A DNA stretch of 64,000 bases from Ruminococcaceae bacterium BL-4 (GCA_902809935.1 LR778134.1:1178001-1242000); one strand, 5' to 3'; positions 24,075 through 32,727 are shown, counted from the stretch's first letter. Numbers and translations: made by a program. Notes: a model not told the origin generated them from the sequence alone.

Positions 24075-25024
24075 CAACTGGCCTCCTTTGCATCTTCACC
24101 GGTTAGCCTGATAAAAACATCTTCCAGAGTGGGCTGCGTAATTTCAATACCCAGGAAAGGAATATCATGTTCCAACAACCAGAGATTTGCTTTTTCCAAA
24201 TCCACATGGCCATTTTTTAGACTGGTGATGATTTTATCATGGCGCAAATCCGGTTCTTTCAATTTGATTACGCTTTTTAACGGCTCAAAACAGTTTTTGG
24301 CTTCTTCTTTCGAGGGAAAGCTAATTGTCAGCATATCCTGGCGTAAGTATTCTCGAAGAGTATTCGGAGAACCCTGTATAACCTCTTTTCCGTTTTTCAT
24401 GATGCAGATAGTATCACTTAGTTGATCAGCTTCATCCAGATAGTGAGTTGTTAAAAAGATGGTAGTGCCAAAATCATTTCTGATTTTCTTTACCATATCC
24501 CACATTGCCATGCGGGACCCTATATCCATACCAACGGTCGGTTCGTCTAAAAACAGGATTTTTGGTTTAGACATCATATTAAGCGCAATATCAAGCCGTC
24601 GTTTCACTCCGCCGGAATAAGACGAAACCGGATATTTTAAATACCGTTCCAAACCAAAGTGGGAAATTAACAATTTCATGCGCCTTTGCGCTTCCAGCTT
24701 CGGTACTCGATAAAGTCTGCTTTGAAACATCATGTTTTCCGTAAGAGACAGATGTGAATCAATGGAAGTGCGCTGTGCTACACAGGAAATTTGCGTCCGA
24801 ATTGCAGCCGCCTCATGGGTTTCATCTTTTCCCAATAAACTTACGCTGCCGGATGTGGGGCACAGAAAGGTGGTGAGTATGTTGATGAGGGTTGACTTTC
24901 CTGCGCCGTTTGGTCCCAGCAGAGAAAAAATTTCGCCTTCGTTTACCATCAAAGTAAGACCATCCAATGCCTGTATGCCGTTCTTATATTTTTTTACAAG
25001 ATTTTTAACATTGATAGCAATCAT
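24074..25024 (-). CDS. ABC transporter ATP-binding protein (DrrA-like)
   Basis: 316 residues. Walker A GPNGAGKST, Q-loop region SCVAQRTS, signature SYSGGVKRR, Walker B ILFLDEPT and switch His in TTHYLDEAD are all intact, so it should hydrolyse ATP. The ~100-residue C-terminal extension ending QPTLEDVFIRLTGEDA is typical of daunorubicin-resistance-type ATPases. Coupled by a one-base overlap to the permease. Likely a drug exporter under the AraC regulator at the head of the operon. Confidence 0.93.
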   Translation of the reverse strand: MIAINVKNLVKKYKNGIQALDGLTLMVNEGEIFSLLGPNGAGKSTLINILTTFLCPTSGSVSLLGKDETHEAAAIRTQISCVAQRTSIDSHLSLTENMMFQSRLYRVPKLEAQRRMKLLISHFGLERYLKYPVSSYSGGVKRRLDIALNMMSKPKILFLDEPTVGMDIGSRMAMWDMVKKIRNDFGTTIFLTTHYLDEADQLSDTICIMKNGKEVIQGSPNTLREYLRQDMLTISFPSKEEAKNCFEPLKSVIKLKEPDLRHDKIITSLKNGHVDLEKANLWLLEHDIPFLGIEITQPTLEDVFIRLTGEDAKEAS

Positions 25025-25025
25025 T

Positions 25026-25481
25026 TTAATCCTCCCTGATTGGGAACTGAATCTCTGTAATGTACTTATTAGGATTCCCTTTCAAAAACATTCCGGGACC
25101 TTTGACATAAACCTCACGGAACGGCGGTTGTAATTGCAGCTTATGATCTGCGGCATATTGGCTGATTGCTTCATAAGCATGAGATAAGGTTTCATATGGG
25201 CCAATATGCGTCGTGCATACCGCCTTGATAGAAGGGACTTCCTTTACTTCAATTCCATTGCCGATTGGAGTTTCCTCGGTTGGTACGCATAAATCCATTT
25301 CGCCTATTTTTGTTTTCGGGTTCATCACATAGTAGCAGAAAAACGGCGCACCGTTTGACTTCCCCTGAATTGACTTAAAAACATTAGGAAAGAATTTATT
25401 TGCTTCGGTCACAATTCCTTTGTAGTGCGTAAATGCAACACGAATCGGTTCAATAGTTCTGATTTCAATTTGGTAATCCAT
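25026..25481 (-). CDS. GyrI-like small-molecule-binding protein
   Basis: 151-residue stand-alone GyrI-like/effector-binding domain (AraC_E_bind fold): starts with [18 protein letters not shown] and ends with YITEIQFPI. Such proteins bind hydrophobic drugs, sequestering or hydrolysing them, or act as cofactors for regulators. It sits 4 bases downstream of an AraC regulator with the same domain type and 1 base upstream of the ABC ATPase, so it likely belongs to a drug-sensing and export operon. Confidence 0.85.
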   Translation of the reverse strand: MDYQIEIRTIEPIRVAFTHYKGIVTEANKFFPNVFKSIQGKSNGAPFFCYYVMNPKTKIGEMDLCVPTEETPIGNGIEVKEVPSIKAVCTTHIGPYETLSHAYEAISQYAADHKLQLQPPFREVYVKGPGMFLKGNPNKYITEIQFPIRED

Positions 25482-25485
25482 TTTT

Positions 25486-26352
25486 TCAATTCTCCTTTTC
25501 CTTTTTTACCGCAATCCAAACTTCGGAGTGCCCTGCCTGCGGCCTTTCCTTGCTGATTGGATAGACTTCAATATCCGGCAGTTCTGCATAAGTATAACCT
25601 GAAAATGGAAGCCACTCTGTAAGGAAGCGTCTAAAAATGCTTTGAATGGATTCTTTGAAATACCCGTCGCTTTCAAAAATCACCCATGTCGCCGCCGGAA
25701 TTTCATATTCAAACATTTCTTTTGGCACAGGTTGATCGGTTGCCGCCCCTATGTAATAATAAATTTCGTCGGGGCTTTGGCATGCGGTAATTCCAAGCAC
25801 ACCTTGAGGGGACTGGTTTGACAGATGGCAGATTTCAGGGAACTTGCTGCTATTTAATGTTTTTTCCCAGAAAGGCGGGACGTTCCTTTTGTTTTCTTCC
25901 ATATCTAATGTGAGCGGGATACGGATGCCTACAATGCGCATGGCTCCTTTTTCTTCGACCCGATAGGGCATAACATTACCTCCCATAATTTTGACTGAAA
26001 ACCGAATAGGCGGGTATGCATTCAATACGCTTCCCTGTGCTTTTGCAGAGATCGGGGAAATTCCATGCACACTCTGAAATGCCCGGTTGAAAGAGGTGGG
26101 GGAAGTATAGCCGTATTTGAGTGCCACCTCAAGGACTTTGCTGTCTGTTGTCTGCAATTCAAATGCCGCCTGCGTCATTCTCCGACGCCGGATATATTCA
26201 GATAACGAAATACCGGCCACATAAGAAAATATCCGCTGAAAATAGCAAGTAGAACAACACGCGATTTTAGCAGCTTCTTCATAGGAAATCTTACCAGCTA
26301 AGTTCTTTTCGATGTAGTCGATGGCTTTGCTCAAATTGTTTAGCCATTCCAT
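25486..26352 (-). CDS. AraC family regulator with GyrI-like effector domain
   Basis: 288 residues. The AraC HTH pair is N-terminal (about 8-105; [22 protein letters not shown] and the second helix [20 protein letters not shown]). A GyrI-like drug-binding domain follows (about 125-285), the arrangement of Rob/SoxS-related multidrug regulators. GAAGGTG precedes the ATG. First gene of the operon with the stand-alone GyrI protein and the ABC exporter; presumably activates it on drug binding. An inverted repeat at 26381-26413 lies upstream. Confidence 0.9.
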   Translation of the reverse strand: MEWLNNLSKAIDYIEKNLAGKISYEEAAKIACCSTCYFQRIFSYVAGISLSEYIRRRRMTQAAFELQTTDSKVLEVALKYGYTSPTSFNRAFQSVHGISPISAKAQGSVLNAYPPIRFSVKIMGGNVMPYRVEEKGAMRIVGIRIPLTLDMEENKRNVPPFWEKTLNSSKFPEICHLSNQSPQGVLGITACQSPDEIYYYIGAATDQPVPKEMFEYEIPAATWVIFESDGYFKESIQSIFRRFLTEWLPFSGYTYAELPDIEVYPISKERPQAGHSEVWIAVKKEKEN

Positions 26353-26380
26353 TTTTTCACCTTCCTGCGATTATCATATA

Positions 26381-26413
26381 GCATCAAAAAATTTTAATCC
26401 TCGCTTTTGATGC
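26381..26413. repeat. Inverted repeat upstream of the AraC operon
   Basis: GCATCAAAA (26381-26389) and TTTTGATGC (26405-26413), perfect 9-base arms, 15 bases apart, about 30 bases upstream of the AraC start. Candidate operator or 5' leader hairpin. Confidence 0.5.
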
Positions 26414-26559
26414 TCTGTTTTGTAAATTCCACTTTAGCGCATTAAAATTTTTATATCAAGTCAGAAGGGATGAAGGATGAGAAAAGATGATATTGATTAT
26501 CATGATGGCTTTATAAATATCGAACCATGTTTCTATATGGGATACATAAAACGTCAAAA

Positions 26560-26735
26560 CAAAAGAAGCCGTTATGGAGGAATTCTGAGGTACGCAGAGC
26601 AAATTCCGCCATTTATCTCATTGTGTGCGATCAGGTGAAGTAGCAGAAGTTTTCTTTTGCTGTTTCTAGAGCATTCCGACTTGCCGACCCGACGCGTTAT
26701 AGCCTTTGCGCTGGTCCTGCTAGATTGGATATGTT
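26560..26735 (-). pseudogene. Decayed ceramidase-like gene with internal deletion
   Basis: The plus strand at about 26565-26628 aligns with 19925-19985, including a 20-base run ACGCAGAGCAAATTCC and flanks. The segment at about 26630-26720 aligns with about 20490-20595. Both lie in the ceramidase-like gene in the same orientation. Roughly 500 bases between the two matches are missing here. Stops and frame changes mean no product. It is a second, eroded ceramidase-type gene. Confidence 0.7.
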
Positions 26736-26803
26736 AATCGTGCAAATAAATTAAATTGTAAATGCTTTATTAGAATGATTATAATCTAAATAATAATTAT
26801 CTC

Positions 26804-26832
26804 TTGCGTTCTGAATTTTATGGCGCTATAAT
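26804..26832 (+). promoter_or_regulatory. Promoter of the acetyltransferase gene
   Basis: TTGCGT (26804-26809), 17-base spacer, TATAAT (26827-26832). This gives a leader of about 150 bases before the GNAT start, long enough for the leader peptide and hairpin described next. Confidence 0.7.
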
Positions 26833-26887
26833 AAATCATGTTAGAGCAAAAGCTTTATCAAATACAATATTTTAAGGAGACTGCTGT

Positions 26888-26920
26888 TTGAAAAACAACA
26901 CCTTGGAGATTGTCGGCTGA
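26888..26920 (+). CDS. Candidate 10-residue leader peptide
   Basis: TTG at 26888 follows AAGGAG (26875-26880) by 7 bases and encodes MKNNTLEIVG, ending at TGA 26918-26920. Three bases later GGGAGGTT (26923-26930) begins, pairing with AACCTCCC (26947-26954). The second arm could also pair with the AGGAGG ribosome site of the acetyltransferase (26977-26982). The layout is that of translational attenuation in antibiotic-resistance leaders. Inference only; no stalling motif recognised. Confidence 0.45.
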   Translation: MKNNTLEIVG

Positions 26921-26922
26921 CC

Positions 26923-26954
26923 GGGAGGTTTGCTGAACATATCTCGAACCTCCC
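26923..26954 (+). promoter_or_regulatory. Leader hairpin of the acetyltransferase mRNA
   Basis: Perfect 8-base GC-rich stem GGGAGGTT/AACCTCCC with a 16-base loop. No T run follows, so it is not a terminator. The CCTCC arm is complementary to the downstream ribosome binding site GGAGG, so two exclusive pairings are possible. Confidence 0.55.
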
Positions 26955-26989
26955 AGAGTTGAAAGCAATCAATTTTAGGAGGAAAAACT

Positions 26990-27613
26990 ATGAAAAATAA
27001 GTACACGATTCGTTTAGAAACCAAAAGCGATTATAGCAATACCGAAAATCTGACGCGCGAAGCGTTTTGGAATGTTTACCGTCCCGGGTGTTTGGAGCAT
27101 TATGTTCTGCACACTTTTCGCAGTAGCCCGGATTTTGTTCCCGAGCTGGATTTTGTAATGGAACAGGATGGCAAGCTGATTGGACATATTATGTATGTTC
27201 GTTCTAAAATTTGCGCTGATGACGGCAGAGTCATTCCCATTATGACTTTTGGACCTATCAGCATTGCACCAGAGTGTAAACGCAAAGGCTATGGGACTAT
27301 TCTGCTGCGCTACTCCATGAACGAGGCCAGAAAGTTAGGCGTGGGAGCACTTGCCATTACCGGTAATATTAATTTTTATGGCAAATCCGGTTTTACGGTT
27401 GCAAGTACAAAAGGCATTCATTATTATGCCGAGCCACGTGAGGCCGAGGTTCCCTATTTTTTGATCTGTGAGCTGAAACCTGGCTTTTTAAACGGTGTTT
27501 CAGGGATCTACAAAGATCCGGAGGGATATTTTGTGGATGAAAAAGAAGCCGAAAAATTCGATGCCAAGTTTCCCAAAAAAGAAAAAATGAAGCTATCAGG
27601 GCAGATCTTCTAA
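26990..27613 (+). CDS. GNAT family N-acetyltransferase
   Basis: 207 residues. The acetyl-CoA-binding motif A reads ISIAPECKRKGYGTILLRYSM (family Q/RxxGxG/A as RKGYGT), followed by GALAITGNINFYGKSGF, typical of the YhbS-like branch. The C-terminal ~50 residues are charged and less conserved. AGGAGG lies 7 bases before the ATG. The substrate is unknown: a small molecule, peptide or antibiotic are all possible. The long leader with a mini-ORF and hairpin suggests inducible translation. A terminator follows directly. Confidence 0.88.
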   Translation: MKNKYTIRLETKSDYSNTENLTREAFWNVYRPGCLEHYVLHTFRSSPDFVPELDFVMEQDGKLIGHIMYVRSKICADDGRVIPIMTFGPISIAPECKRKGYGTILLRYSMNEARKLGVGALAITGNINFYGKSGFTVASTKGIHYYAEPREAEVPYFLICELKPGFLNGVSGIYKDPEGYFVDEKEAEKFDAKFPKKEKMKLSGQIF

Positions 27614-27632
27614 ATCAGTCACAATGTGCAAG

Positions 27633-27666
27633 TGCGGAGCGGTCAGTGACCGTCCCGCATTTTTTT
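27633..27666 (+). terminator. Rho-independent terminator after the acetyltransferase gene
   Basis: A 13-base GC-rich stem with one mismatch (27633-27645 with 27647-27659) with a minimal loop, followed by seven T residues. Confidence 0.9.
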
Positions 27667-27916
27667 GTAGTGTAGTACTGATAGAAATTCTAATAAGCTT
27701 ATCTTTGCTTAAAAAAATTACAGGATATGGCAGTGATATGAAAATAGTCTTTGCACAGATCTTGAGACTGAATGATATTCATGAGGCGAAATTTATCAGG
27801 ACTGTAATTGAGGGGAAACGAAAACTCCCGTTTCAAAGCAAGTTGTGAAACAAGAAAGCTCTGCGGGATTTGAACAGGTAGATTGGTCGGAATTAATTTG
27901 GCAGTGAGGCGGAACA

Positions 27917-28675
27917 ATGGAAAACTCTAGTATGGATTTTTTAAATTTAACAACAGAAAACCTTGCGAGTGAGCATTTATGCTGTATTATCCGCAGCAAA
28001 AAGTTGCATCCGGGTGTTGAGGCAAAGCGAAAATGGCTTTCTGAGCGACTCAAGGAAGGTCATGTTTTTCGCAAGCTCAATGCAAAGGCGACTGTTTTTA
28101 TTGAATACGCACCTCTTGAAACGGCTTGGGTTCCTATTATCGGTGATAATTATGATTATCTATATTGCCTATGGGTTTCGGGTAGTTATAAGGGAAAAGG
28201 GTATGGGAGAGCACTGATGGAATATTGTTTGGCTGATGCCAAACAGAAGGGGAAATCCGGTGTTTGTATGTTGGGAGCAGCTAAACAAAAGGCCTGGCTT
28301 TCTGACCAATCTTTTGCAAAAAAGTTTGGATTTGAAATTGTGGATACGACCGACAGCGGATATGATCTTCTTGCGCTTTCTTTTGATGGGACAACGCCAA
28401 GATTTGCGCAAAATGCGAAAGCACTAAAGATTCAAAGTGAAGATTTGACCATTTATTATGATATGCAGTGCCCTTATATCTATCAAAAGGTTGAAACAAT
28501 TAAGCAGTATTGTGAAACAAATGATGTTCCCGCGTCTTTTATTCAAGTGGATACGCTGCAGAAAGCAAAGGAACTACCCTGCGTTTTTAATAATTGGGGA
28601 ATTTTTTATAAAGGAAAATTTGAGACGGTAAATCTATTGGATGTTGAATCCCTGAAAAGAATCCTTAGAAAATAA
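27917..28675 (+). CDS. YoaP-like GNAT acetyltransferase with C-terminal thioredoxin-like domain
   Basis: 252 residues in two parts. The GNAT domain (about 1-150) has the acetyl-CoA loop SGSYKGKGYGRALMEY and KKFGFEIVDTT. The C-terminal domain (about 170-250) carries YYDMQCPYIYQKVETIKQYC and LPCVFNNWGIFYKG, as in the YoaP family fused to GNATs. The Cys in MQCPYI sits where a thioredoxin-like active site would be. GAGGCGGAAC precedes the ATG. Substrate unknown. About 300 bases after the first GNAT, and separated from it by a terminator. Confidence 0.82.
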   Translation: MENSSMDFLNLTTENLASEHLCCIIRSKKLHPGVEAKRKWLSERLKEGHVFRKLNAKATVFIEYAPLETAWVPIIGDNYDYLYCLWVSGSYKGKGYGRALMEYCLADAKQKGKSGVCMLGAAKQKAWLSDQSFAKKFGFEIVDTTDSGYDLLALSFDGTTPRFAQNAKALKIQSEDLTIYYDMQCPYIYQKVETIKQYCETNDVPASFIQVDTLQKAKELPCVFNNWGIFYKGKFETVNLLDVESLKRILRK

Positions 28676-28708
28676 TAAGTTGAGTACTGCATTGGTAGAC
28701 TGAAGAGA

Positions 28709-28753
28709 ACAAAAGGCACGGTTATGGAATCATTTCCATTTCCGTGCCTTTTG
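28709..28753. terminator. Bidirectional terminator after the YoaP-like gene
   Basis: ACAAAAGGCACGG (28709-28721) pairs with CCGTGCCTTTTGT (28741-28753), with an inner ATGGAA/TTTCCAT pairing. Confidence 0.9.
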
Positions 28754-28765
28754 TTTGCTGCAGAA

Positions 28766-28824
28766 TCTATTTTTTCAGACAAATTTGAATTCTCCGGGAA
28801 CTTTCATACACCATTTAAACTTTC
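28766..28824 (-). pseudogene. Fragment of an IDRT-family gene
   Basis: About 80% identical by eye to 49578-49636 in copy D. The minus strand reads FKWCMKVPGEFKFV, then TGA where copy D has a Trp codon. No other part of the gene is present. It lies just 50 bases from the intact copy C, on the same strand. Confidence 0.7.
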
Positions 28825-28876
28825 TACCGGATTAGCTTTTTATTAAATGCAAAAGGATGTGCCTAAATCGGCTTTA

Positions 28877-29164
28877 TTATAATGTCCTGTCAATAATTTC
28901 TGCCTGTGTAATAATGTCCCGCAGCCTGTCCCCACCAACTTTGTATTCCAAAAGTTCATCGACGGTATCATAAACGGTACAGTCTTTTTCTACGCGAGTG
29001 CATGGTCCAATCGAAAATTTCATTTTTTCGTTCGGCCAGATTGAACTGAGAGTGTAGTCGGTTCCTTTCCACTTGAATTCCACATCTCCGCCCCTTGACA
29101 TACTGCTTTTAAATTCACTTAGAGTTTTAAATCGATATGCGTCTTCATTAATAGTTAATATCAT
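28877..29164 (-). CDS. IDRT-family small protein, copy C
   Basis: 95 residues, the near twin of copy A (19234). Same start MILTINEDA, same FKTLSEFKSSM, DVEFKWKGTDYTL, VYDTVDELLEYKVGG and C-terminal IDRTL. Conservation extends into both flanks (GTCCTGTCAATAATTTCTGC at the 3' end, and a GGAGAAAT ribosome site with the following AT-rich leader). Function unknown. Divergent from the C26 hydrolase gene, 258 bases away. Confidence 0.8.
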   Translation of the reverse strand: MILTINEDAYRFKTLSEFKSSMSRGGDVEFKWKGTDYTLSSIWPNEKMKFSIGPCTRVEKDCTVYDTVDELLEYKVGGDRLRDIITQAEIIDRTL

Positions 29165-29422
29165 AGAAATTTCTCCTTTATGTTTGTAAAATTTAAATTC
29201 AGGGTGTCTTATTTGAATATTCTTCCATAATTATAAAGGTAACTACTTATTATATCAAAAAATGAGTTGTTAAATTGGTTTTTATGCTTAAGGCTTTATT
29301 TTAAAACCAACTAAATATTATTGAGGCCTGCAAGTATACGCTAATTACTGTTACGAAATAATCATACCAATGTTATTGAATATTAGTTTTTATATTGAAA
29401 TATGTAAAAAGAGGTAATCATT

Positions 29423-30157
29423 ATGAACTCATATCCTTTAATTTGTGTTTCAACAGACGGTATTTATCGGGAAGGTAGCCCATTGCGTTGGGCGGCCTGC
29501 CCGAAAAGCTATCCCGATGCAATTGCTGAAGCGGGTGGACTTCCGTTGCTTTGCAGCGAAAACTGCCCGGAGGAGATGGCGGATTTTTGTGATGCACTTC
29601 TGTTAATTGGAGGGGATGATTTATCTCCGGCTTTTTATGGTGAGGATGTTTTGAATGAAACAGTAAAAGTTAATGCGTTGCGTGATTCTTTTGAGATGAA
29701 GCTAGCTACGTCATTTTTAAAAAGAAAAAAACCAATCATGGCTATTTGTCGGGGCTTTCAGATAATCAATGTATTGCTTGGAGGCGATTTATATCAGGAT
29801 TTAGTGGCTCAAAAGGGACTTTGCCATTTCGATCCTCAATTACGACATCCTGTTCATGCCTGTGAAGGGTCAATACTTGCAAAACTGTTCGGAACAGAAT
29901 TTAATGTGAACAGTACTCATCATCAAGCAGTGAGAAAGCTTGGCCGCGGATTAAAAGCGACTGCTTTTTCCTCGGAAGGAATTATTGAGGCATATGAACA
30001 TGAATCCGGACTTATTTTAGGAACTCAATTTCATCCGGAACGTTTGACCGGTCCATATTGGGATGACCGTACACCCAATATGGCTCCATACTTTGCCTGT
30101 TTTATTCAGCTTGTTCGTAATGAAAGTGAAAAAGAGCAGAAAGCCTCTAATCTATAA
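29423..30157 (+). CDS. Peptidase C26 family gamma-glutamyl hydrolase, paralog 1 (PuuD-like)
   Basis: 244-residue class I glutamine-amidotransferase fold without a synthetase partner. Nucleophile Cys109 in AICRGFQ, oxyanion region LIGGDDLSP, and catalytic His/Glu in GTQFHPER. Relatives such as PuuD hydrolyse gamma-glutamyl-GABA in putrescine breakdown, but no puu genes are here, so another gamma-glutamyl compound is possible. A good GAGGTAATC site precedes the ATG. Over 80% identical by eye to paralog 2 at 42649, including the upstream leader. Confidence 0.88.
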   Translation: MNSYPLICVSTDGIYREGSPLRWAACPKSYPDAIAEAGGLPLLCSENCPEEMADFCDALLLIGGDDLSPAFYGEDVLNETVKVNALRDSFEMKLATSFLKRKKPIMAICRGFQIINVLLGGDLYQDLVAQKGLCHFDPQLRHPVHACEGSILAKLFGTEFNVNSTHHQAVRKLGRGLKATAFSSEGIIEAYEHESGLILGTQFHPERLTGPYWDDRTPNMAPYFACFIQLVRNESEKEQKASNL

Positions 30158-30225
30158 ATCTGTAATTTGCGATAAGCTATTTTTGCAGGGATTCTATTTT
30201 GCATAACATGCACCAGTAAAAAACA

Positions 30226-30268
30226 AAAAGCAACATGCAGGTTTTGAAATCCTACATGTTGCTTTTTT
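30226..30268. terminator. Bidirectional terminator after C26 paralog 1
   Basis: AAAAAGCAACATG (30226-30238) pairs with CATGTTGCTTTTT (30255-30267), with an extra AGG/CCT pairing inside. Confidence 0.88.
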
Positions 30269-30304
30269 ATTAATGAGGGTACTTTGAGCTATGAATGAAT
30301 TGTC

Positions 30305-30412
30305 GATTCAAATTCACTAGGACATATCGTAACAGCTGTTTGTATGATCATAACTTGTGTGGTCTATTGGGTTAAACGTTGTGTAAATGCTCCAAAATAT
30401 CGTGATGAGTAA
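30305..30412 (+). pseudogene. Possible C-terminal remnant of a membrane protein
   Basis: A stop-free stretch ending at TAA 30410-30412 encodes a single hydrophobic helix (HIVTAVCMIITCVVYWVKRC) followed by a charged tail NAPKYRDE, the look of a transporter C-terminus. There is no start signal, and the frame is closed just upstream. The rest of the 350-base gap holds the terminator above and nothing else I recognise. Confidence 0.3.
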
Positions 30413-30505
30413 TTGTTTATCAAAACGAAACTTTTTATGGTTGGCATATACTTTGACAAGAACAGACTCTGTATTTAGAATTCAACAATTGCTCTAAACA
30501 AAGTA

Positions 30506-32059
30506 CTATTCTTTTCTGCTTTTTCTGATGGGGGCCTCTTTCAAAAAAATCATTAAAAATGCACTTACTAGAGCAATTACAATTCCAACTTTGAAAATAT
30601 TGGTTACGGAGTTTTCGAGTATTAGCTTCGATTGCTGCAATAGATCATTAAAATACGGAAGATACACTGAAGGAACCTGTGTCTGCACTGCTTTCATGAC
30701 CTGCAAATTTGTTAGGGTGTCCGGATTTTGAAGGAGAGCCTGAATATTAGACGGTAAATAACTCATGTTCAGCCCAGCAAAACCACAGCTCATGGAATTT
30801 GTTAAAACTGCTCCCAAGACCGCAGAACCGACGGTTCTGCCTAAGTTCTTAAAAAACATGACCGAAGAAGTAATCCCGCCGATTTTTTCTCTTGAAACGG
30901 AATTCTGTGCGTTCACATTGCTGATTGGCATATTGATTCCAATCGCAAAGCCTGTAATTGCCGCATATAGGATTACGTTCACATATGAAGTTGCTGAATC
31001 GATCTTCGATAATAAAAACATTCCGATTGCAGTCAGGACAAAAGAAGCGATGCTTAGCAGCCTGCATTTTCCTGTTCTCGAAATTAACTGCCCAGCGAGG
31101 TTGCTTGCCAGAAGCAGACCAATCATCATGGGTGTAATGACCATACCAGAAATTGTAGCGGTTGCTGCCATAACAGATTGAATAAAATAGGGAAGGTATA
31201 GAATAACAGCGAACATGAGGACTTGATTCAGAAAAGACATCAGAAGAGAGAAACTGATCGCCCGATCTTTAAAATATGACATCGATACGACCGGATTTTC
31301 TGCTTTTGTTTCTAAAAATCCAAACACGATAAGGAGAAGTACGGAAGCGAAAACCATGCTCCAGAAAGGAACCGATATCCAGTCAAAATAACTGCCGACC
31401 ATGCTGAAAGCGAGAAGAAGCGGGATAAGTGCAAAAGCAAGTGTGGCAATGCCAAGAATATCGGCTTTTTTTCTACCTTCAGGTAAATTCTCGGGGAGAT
31501 TAAACGCAATCAGACATGCGGCTATTATTCCAAGAGGAATATTCAAAAAGAAAATCCATCTCCATCCGAGATGATCGGTGATAAGTCCTCCGGCCAGCGG
31601 TCCAATTATGCTTGCGACCCCGTACATGGAAGTGACAAGACCTGTATATTTTCCCCTTTGATTGGGCGGAAAAAGATCCGCGACAACGGTAAAGACGCTT
31701 GATACAATCATGCCACCTCCGATTCCTTGAATTCCACGGCAGATTATCAGCCAAATCATGCTATTTGACAAGCCGCAAAGCACGGAACCGAGAAGAAAAA
31801 TGATAATCCCAGAGAGGAATACAGGCTTGTGCCCTCGGAGATCTGATATCCCGCCGCTAATTGGGATTATGACGGTTGAGCACAGCATGTAGGCTGTAAA
31901 TGGCCAGGAATAAAGCTGCGTGCCATTTAGCTCACTTGTAATTGCTTTCATGGCGGTACTGACGACGGTCGAGTCCAGAGCATAGAGAAGTAAACTTGCC
32001 ATTAACCCCATAAATATGAAGACCATCTGTCTTTTCGTAAATGTTGCTTTTTCCATCAT
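30506..32059 (-). CDS. MFS drug:H+ antiporter, EmrB/QacA (DHA2) type
   Basis: 517 residues with about 14 membrane helices. Motif A (GGISDLRGHKPV), motif C-like GPLAGGLITDHLGWRWIFFLNIPLG, and the N-terminal ALDSTVVSTAMKAI (motif D1) mark the DHA2 family. Exports drugs or other hydrophobic compounds. AAGGAAG precedes the ATG at 32059; a second ATG follows immediately. Downstream of a PadR gene on the same strand. The sequence element ACTATATTA occurs in both promoter regions, so the PadR protein probably controls it. Confidence 0.92.
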   Translation of the reverse strand: MMEKATFTKRQMVFIFMGLMASLLLYALDSTVVSTAMKAITSELNGTQLYSWPFTAYMLCSTVIIPISGGISDLRGHKPVFLSGIIIFLLGSVLCGLSNSMIWLIICRGIQGIGGGMIVSSVFTVVADLFPPNQRGKYTGLVTSMYGVASIIGPLAGGLITDHLGWRWIFFLNIPLGIIAACLIAFNLPENLPEGRKKADILGIATLAFALIPLLLAFSMVGSYFDWISVPFWSMVFASVLLLIVFGFLETKAENPVVSMSYFKDRAISFSLLMSFLNQVLMFAVILYLPYFIQSVMAATATISGMVITPMMIGLLLASNLAGQLISRTGKCRLLSIASFVLTAIGMFLLSKIDSATSYVNVILYAAITGFAIGINMPISNVNAQNSVSREKIGGITSSVMFFKNLGRTVGSAVLGAVLTNSMSCGFAGLNMSYLPSNIQALLQNPDTLTNLQVMKAVQTQVPSVYLPYFNDLLQQSKLILENSVTNIFKVGIVIALVSAFLMIFLKEAPIRKSRKE

Positions 32060-32151
32060 ATTACTTCCTTTTATAATAATATAAAGTATACCAATAAATG
32101 AAAAATGAAGAACTCTATTTTAACGAAATACAAAGCGATTAGTATTTAGTA

Positions 32152-32163
32152 AATTAATATAGT
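32152..32163. promoter_or_regulatory. Candidate PadR site ahead of the MFS gene
   Basis: The plus strand ATTAATATAGTT (ACTATATTAAT on the minus strand) matches the repeat found in the padR promoter at 32740-32752. It lies about 95 bases upstream of the MFS start. Confidence 0.45.
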
Positions 32164-32194
32164 TTATACTAGTAGGCAAAGAAAAAATGCCCGT

Positions 32195-32707
32195 TTATTC
32201 CAAATGGAAATTACAGGCCCATTGGTAAAAAAGTGTATACATTTTAACATACAATTCGATGATTGCCTTAGCTTCTGTAGATTTTCCACCTTCCTGTTGA
32301 AGTACAAGTTCCATATACTTCATCTTCGCGTAGAGTTTCTTTTGCAGTTCTGCCAGCATCTTTTCGGCATCTGATTTTTCCAAATGTCGGAGGTTGCTGA
32401 TAAATGCTGTGAAATCAATGTACACGAATCCTGGTTTCTCAGAATAGGTTTCCATAATCCGTTGAAAATATTGATATCCCTTTTTATTGACTGTATAAAT
32501 GGTTTTTTCCGGCATCTCTCCTTCACGGACAATTTGGGCATCCAAATAGCCATGCTGATGCAGACGAACCAGGTTTTTATAAATGGCTGGAGAACTGATT
32601 TTGACCCAGTTTGTTACATTTGCGTTTTCCATTCGCTTTTTCAGTTCGTATGCATTCATTGGCTTGTCGATAAGCGAACCAAGAAGCATCAGATCTACAG
32701 ATGACAT
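32195..32707 (-). CDS. PadR family transcriptional regulator
   Basis: 170 residues. The N-terminal winged helix (MLLGSLIDKPMNAYELKKRM and SSPAIYKNLVRLHQHGYL) and the C-terminal helical dimerisation domain are of PadR-s2/Vir type. The start is ATG 32707, with GGGGGAAT upstream; the longer reading continues through the operator. PadR proteins usually repress drug exporters and release DNA on ligand binding. The MFS exporter gene 135 bases downstream is the expected target. Confidence 0.9.
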   Translation of the reverse strand: MSSVDLMLLGSLIDKPMNAYELKKRMENANVTNWVKISSPAIYKNLVRLHQHGYLDAQIVREGEMPEKTIYTVNKKGYQYFQRIMETYSEKPGFVYIDFTAFISNLRHLEKSDAEKMLAELQKKLYAKMKYMELVLQQEGGKSTEAKAIIELYVKMYTLFYQWACNFHLE

Positions 32708-32727
32708 AATCTTATTCCCCCAAGCAC

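Noticed and set aside
26477-26638. 53-codon ORF with an AAGG site upstream of the GNAT promoter
   Set aside because: Its second half is the antisense strand of the decayed ceramidase-like gene, so the open frame is accidental.
27624-27848. 74-codon ORF between the two acetyltransferases
   Set aside because: It overlaps the GC-rich terminator stem at 27633-27666 and has no supporting signal.
19234-29164. IDRT copies as parts of insertion sequences
   Set aside because: No transposase, terminal inverted repeats or target duplications were seen around them; duplication by recombination is simpler.
30444-30461. TTGGCATATACTTTGACA as a further sigma-54 promoter
   Set aside because: The -24 part matches but the -12 GC is missing (GA at the required spacing), and it faces no gene start.
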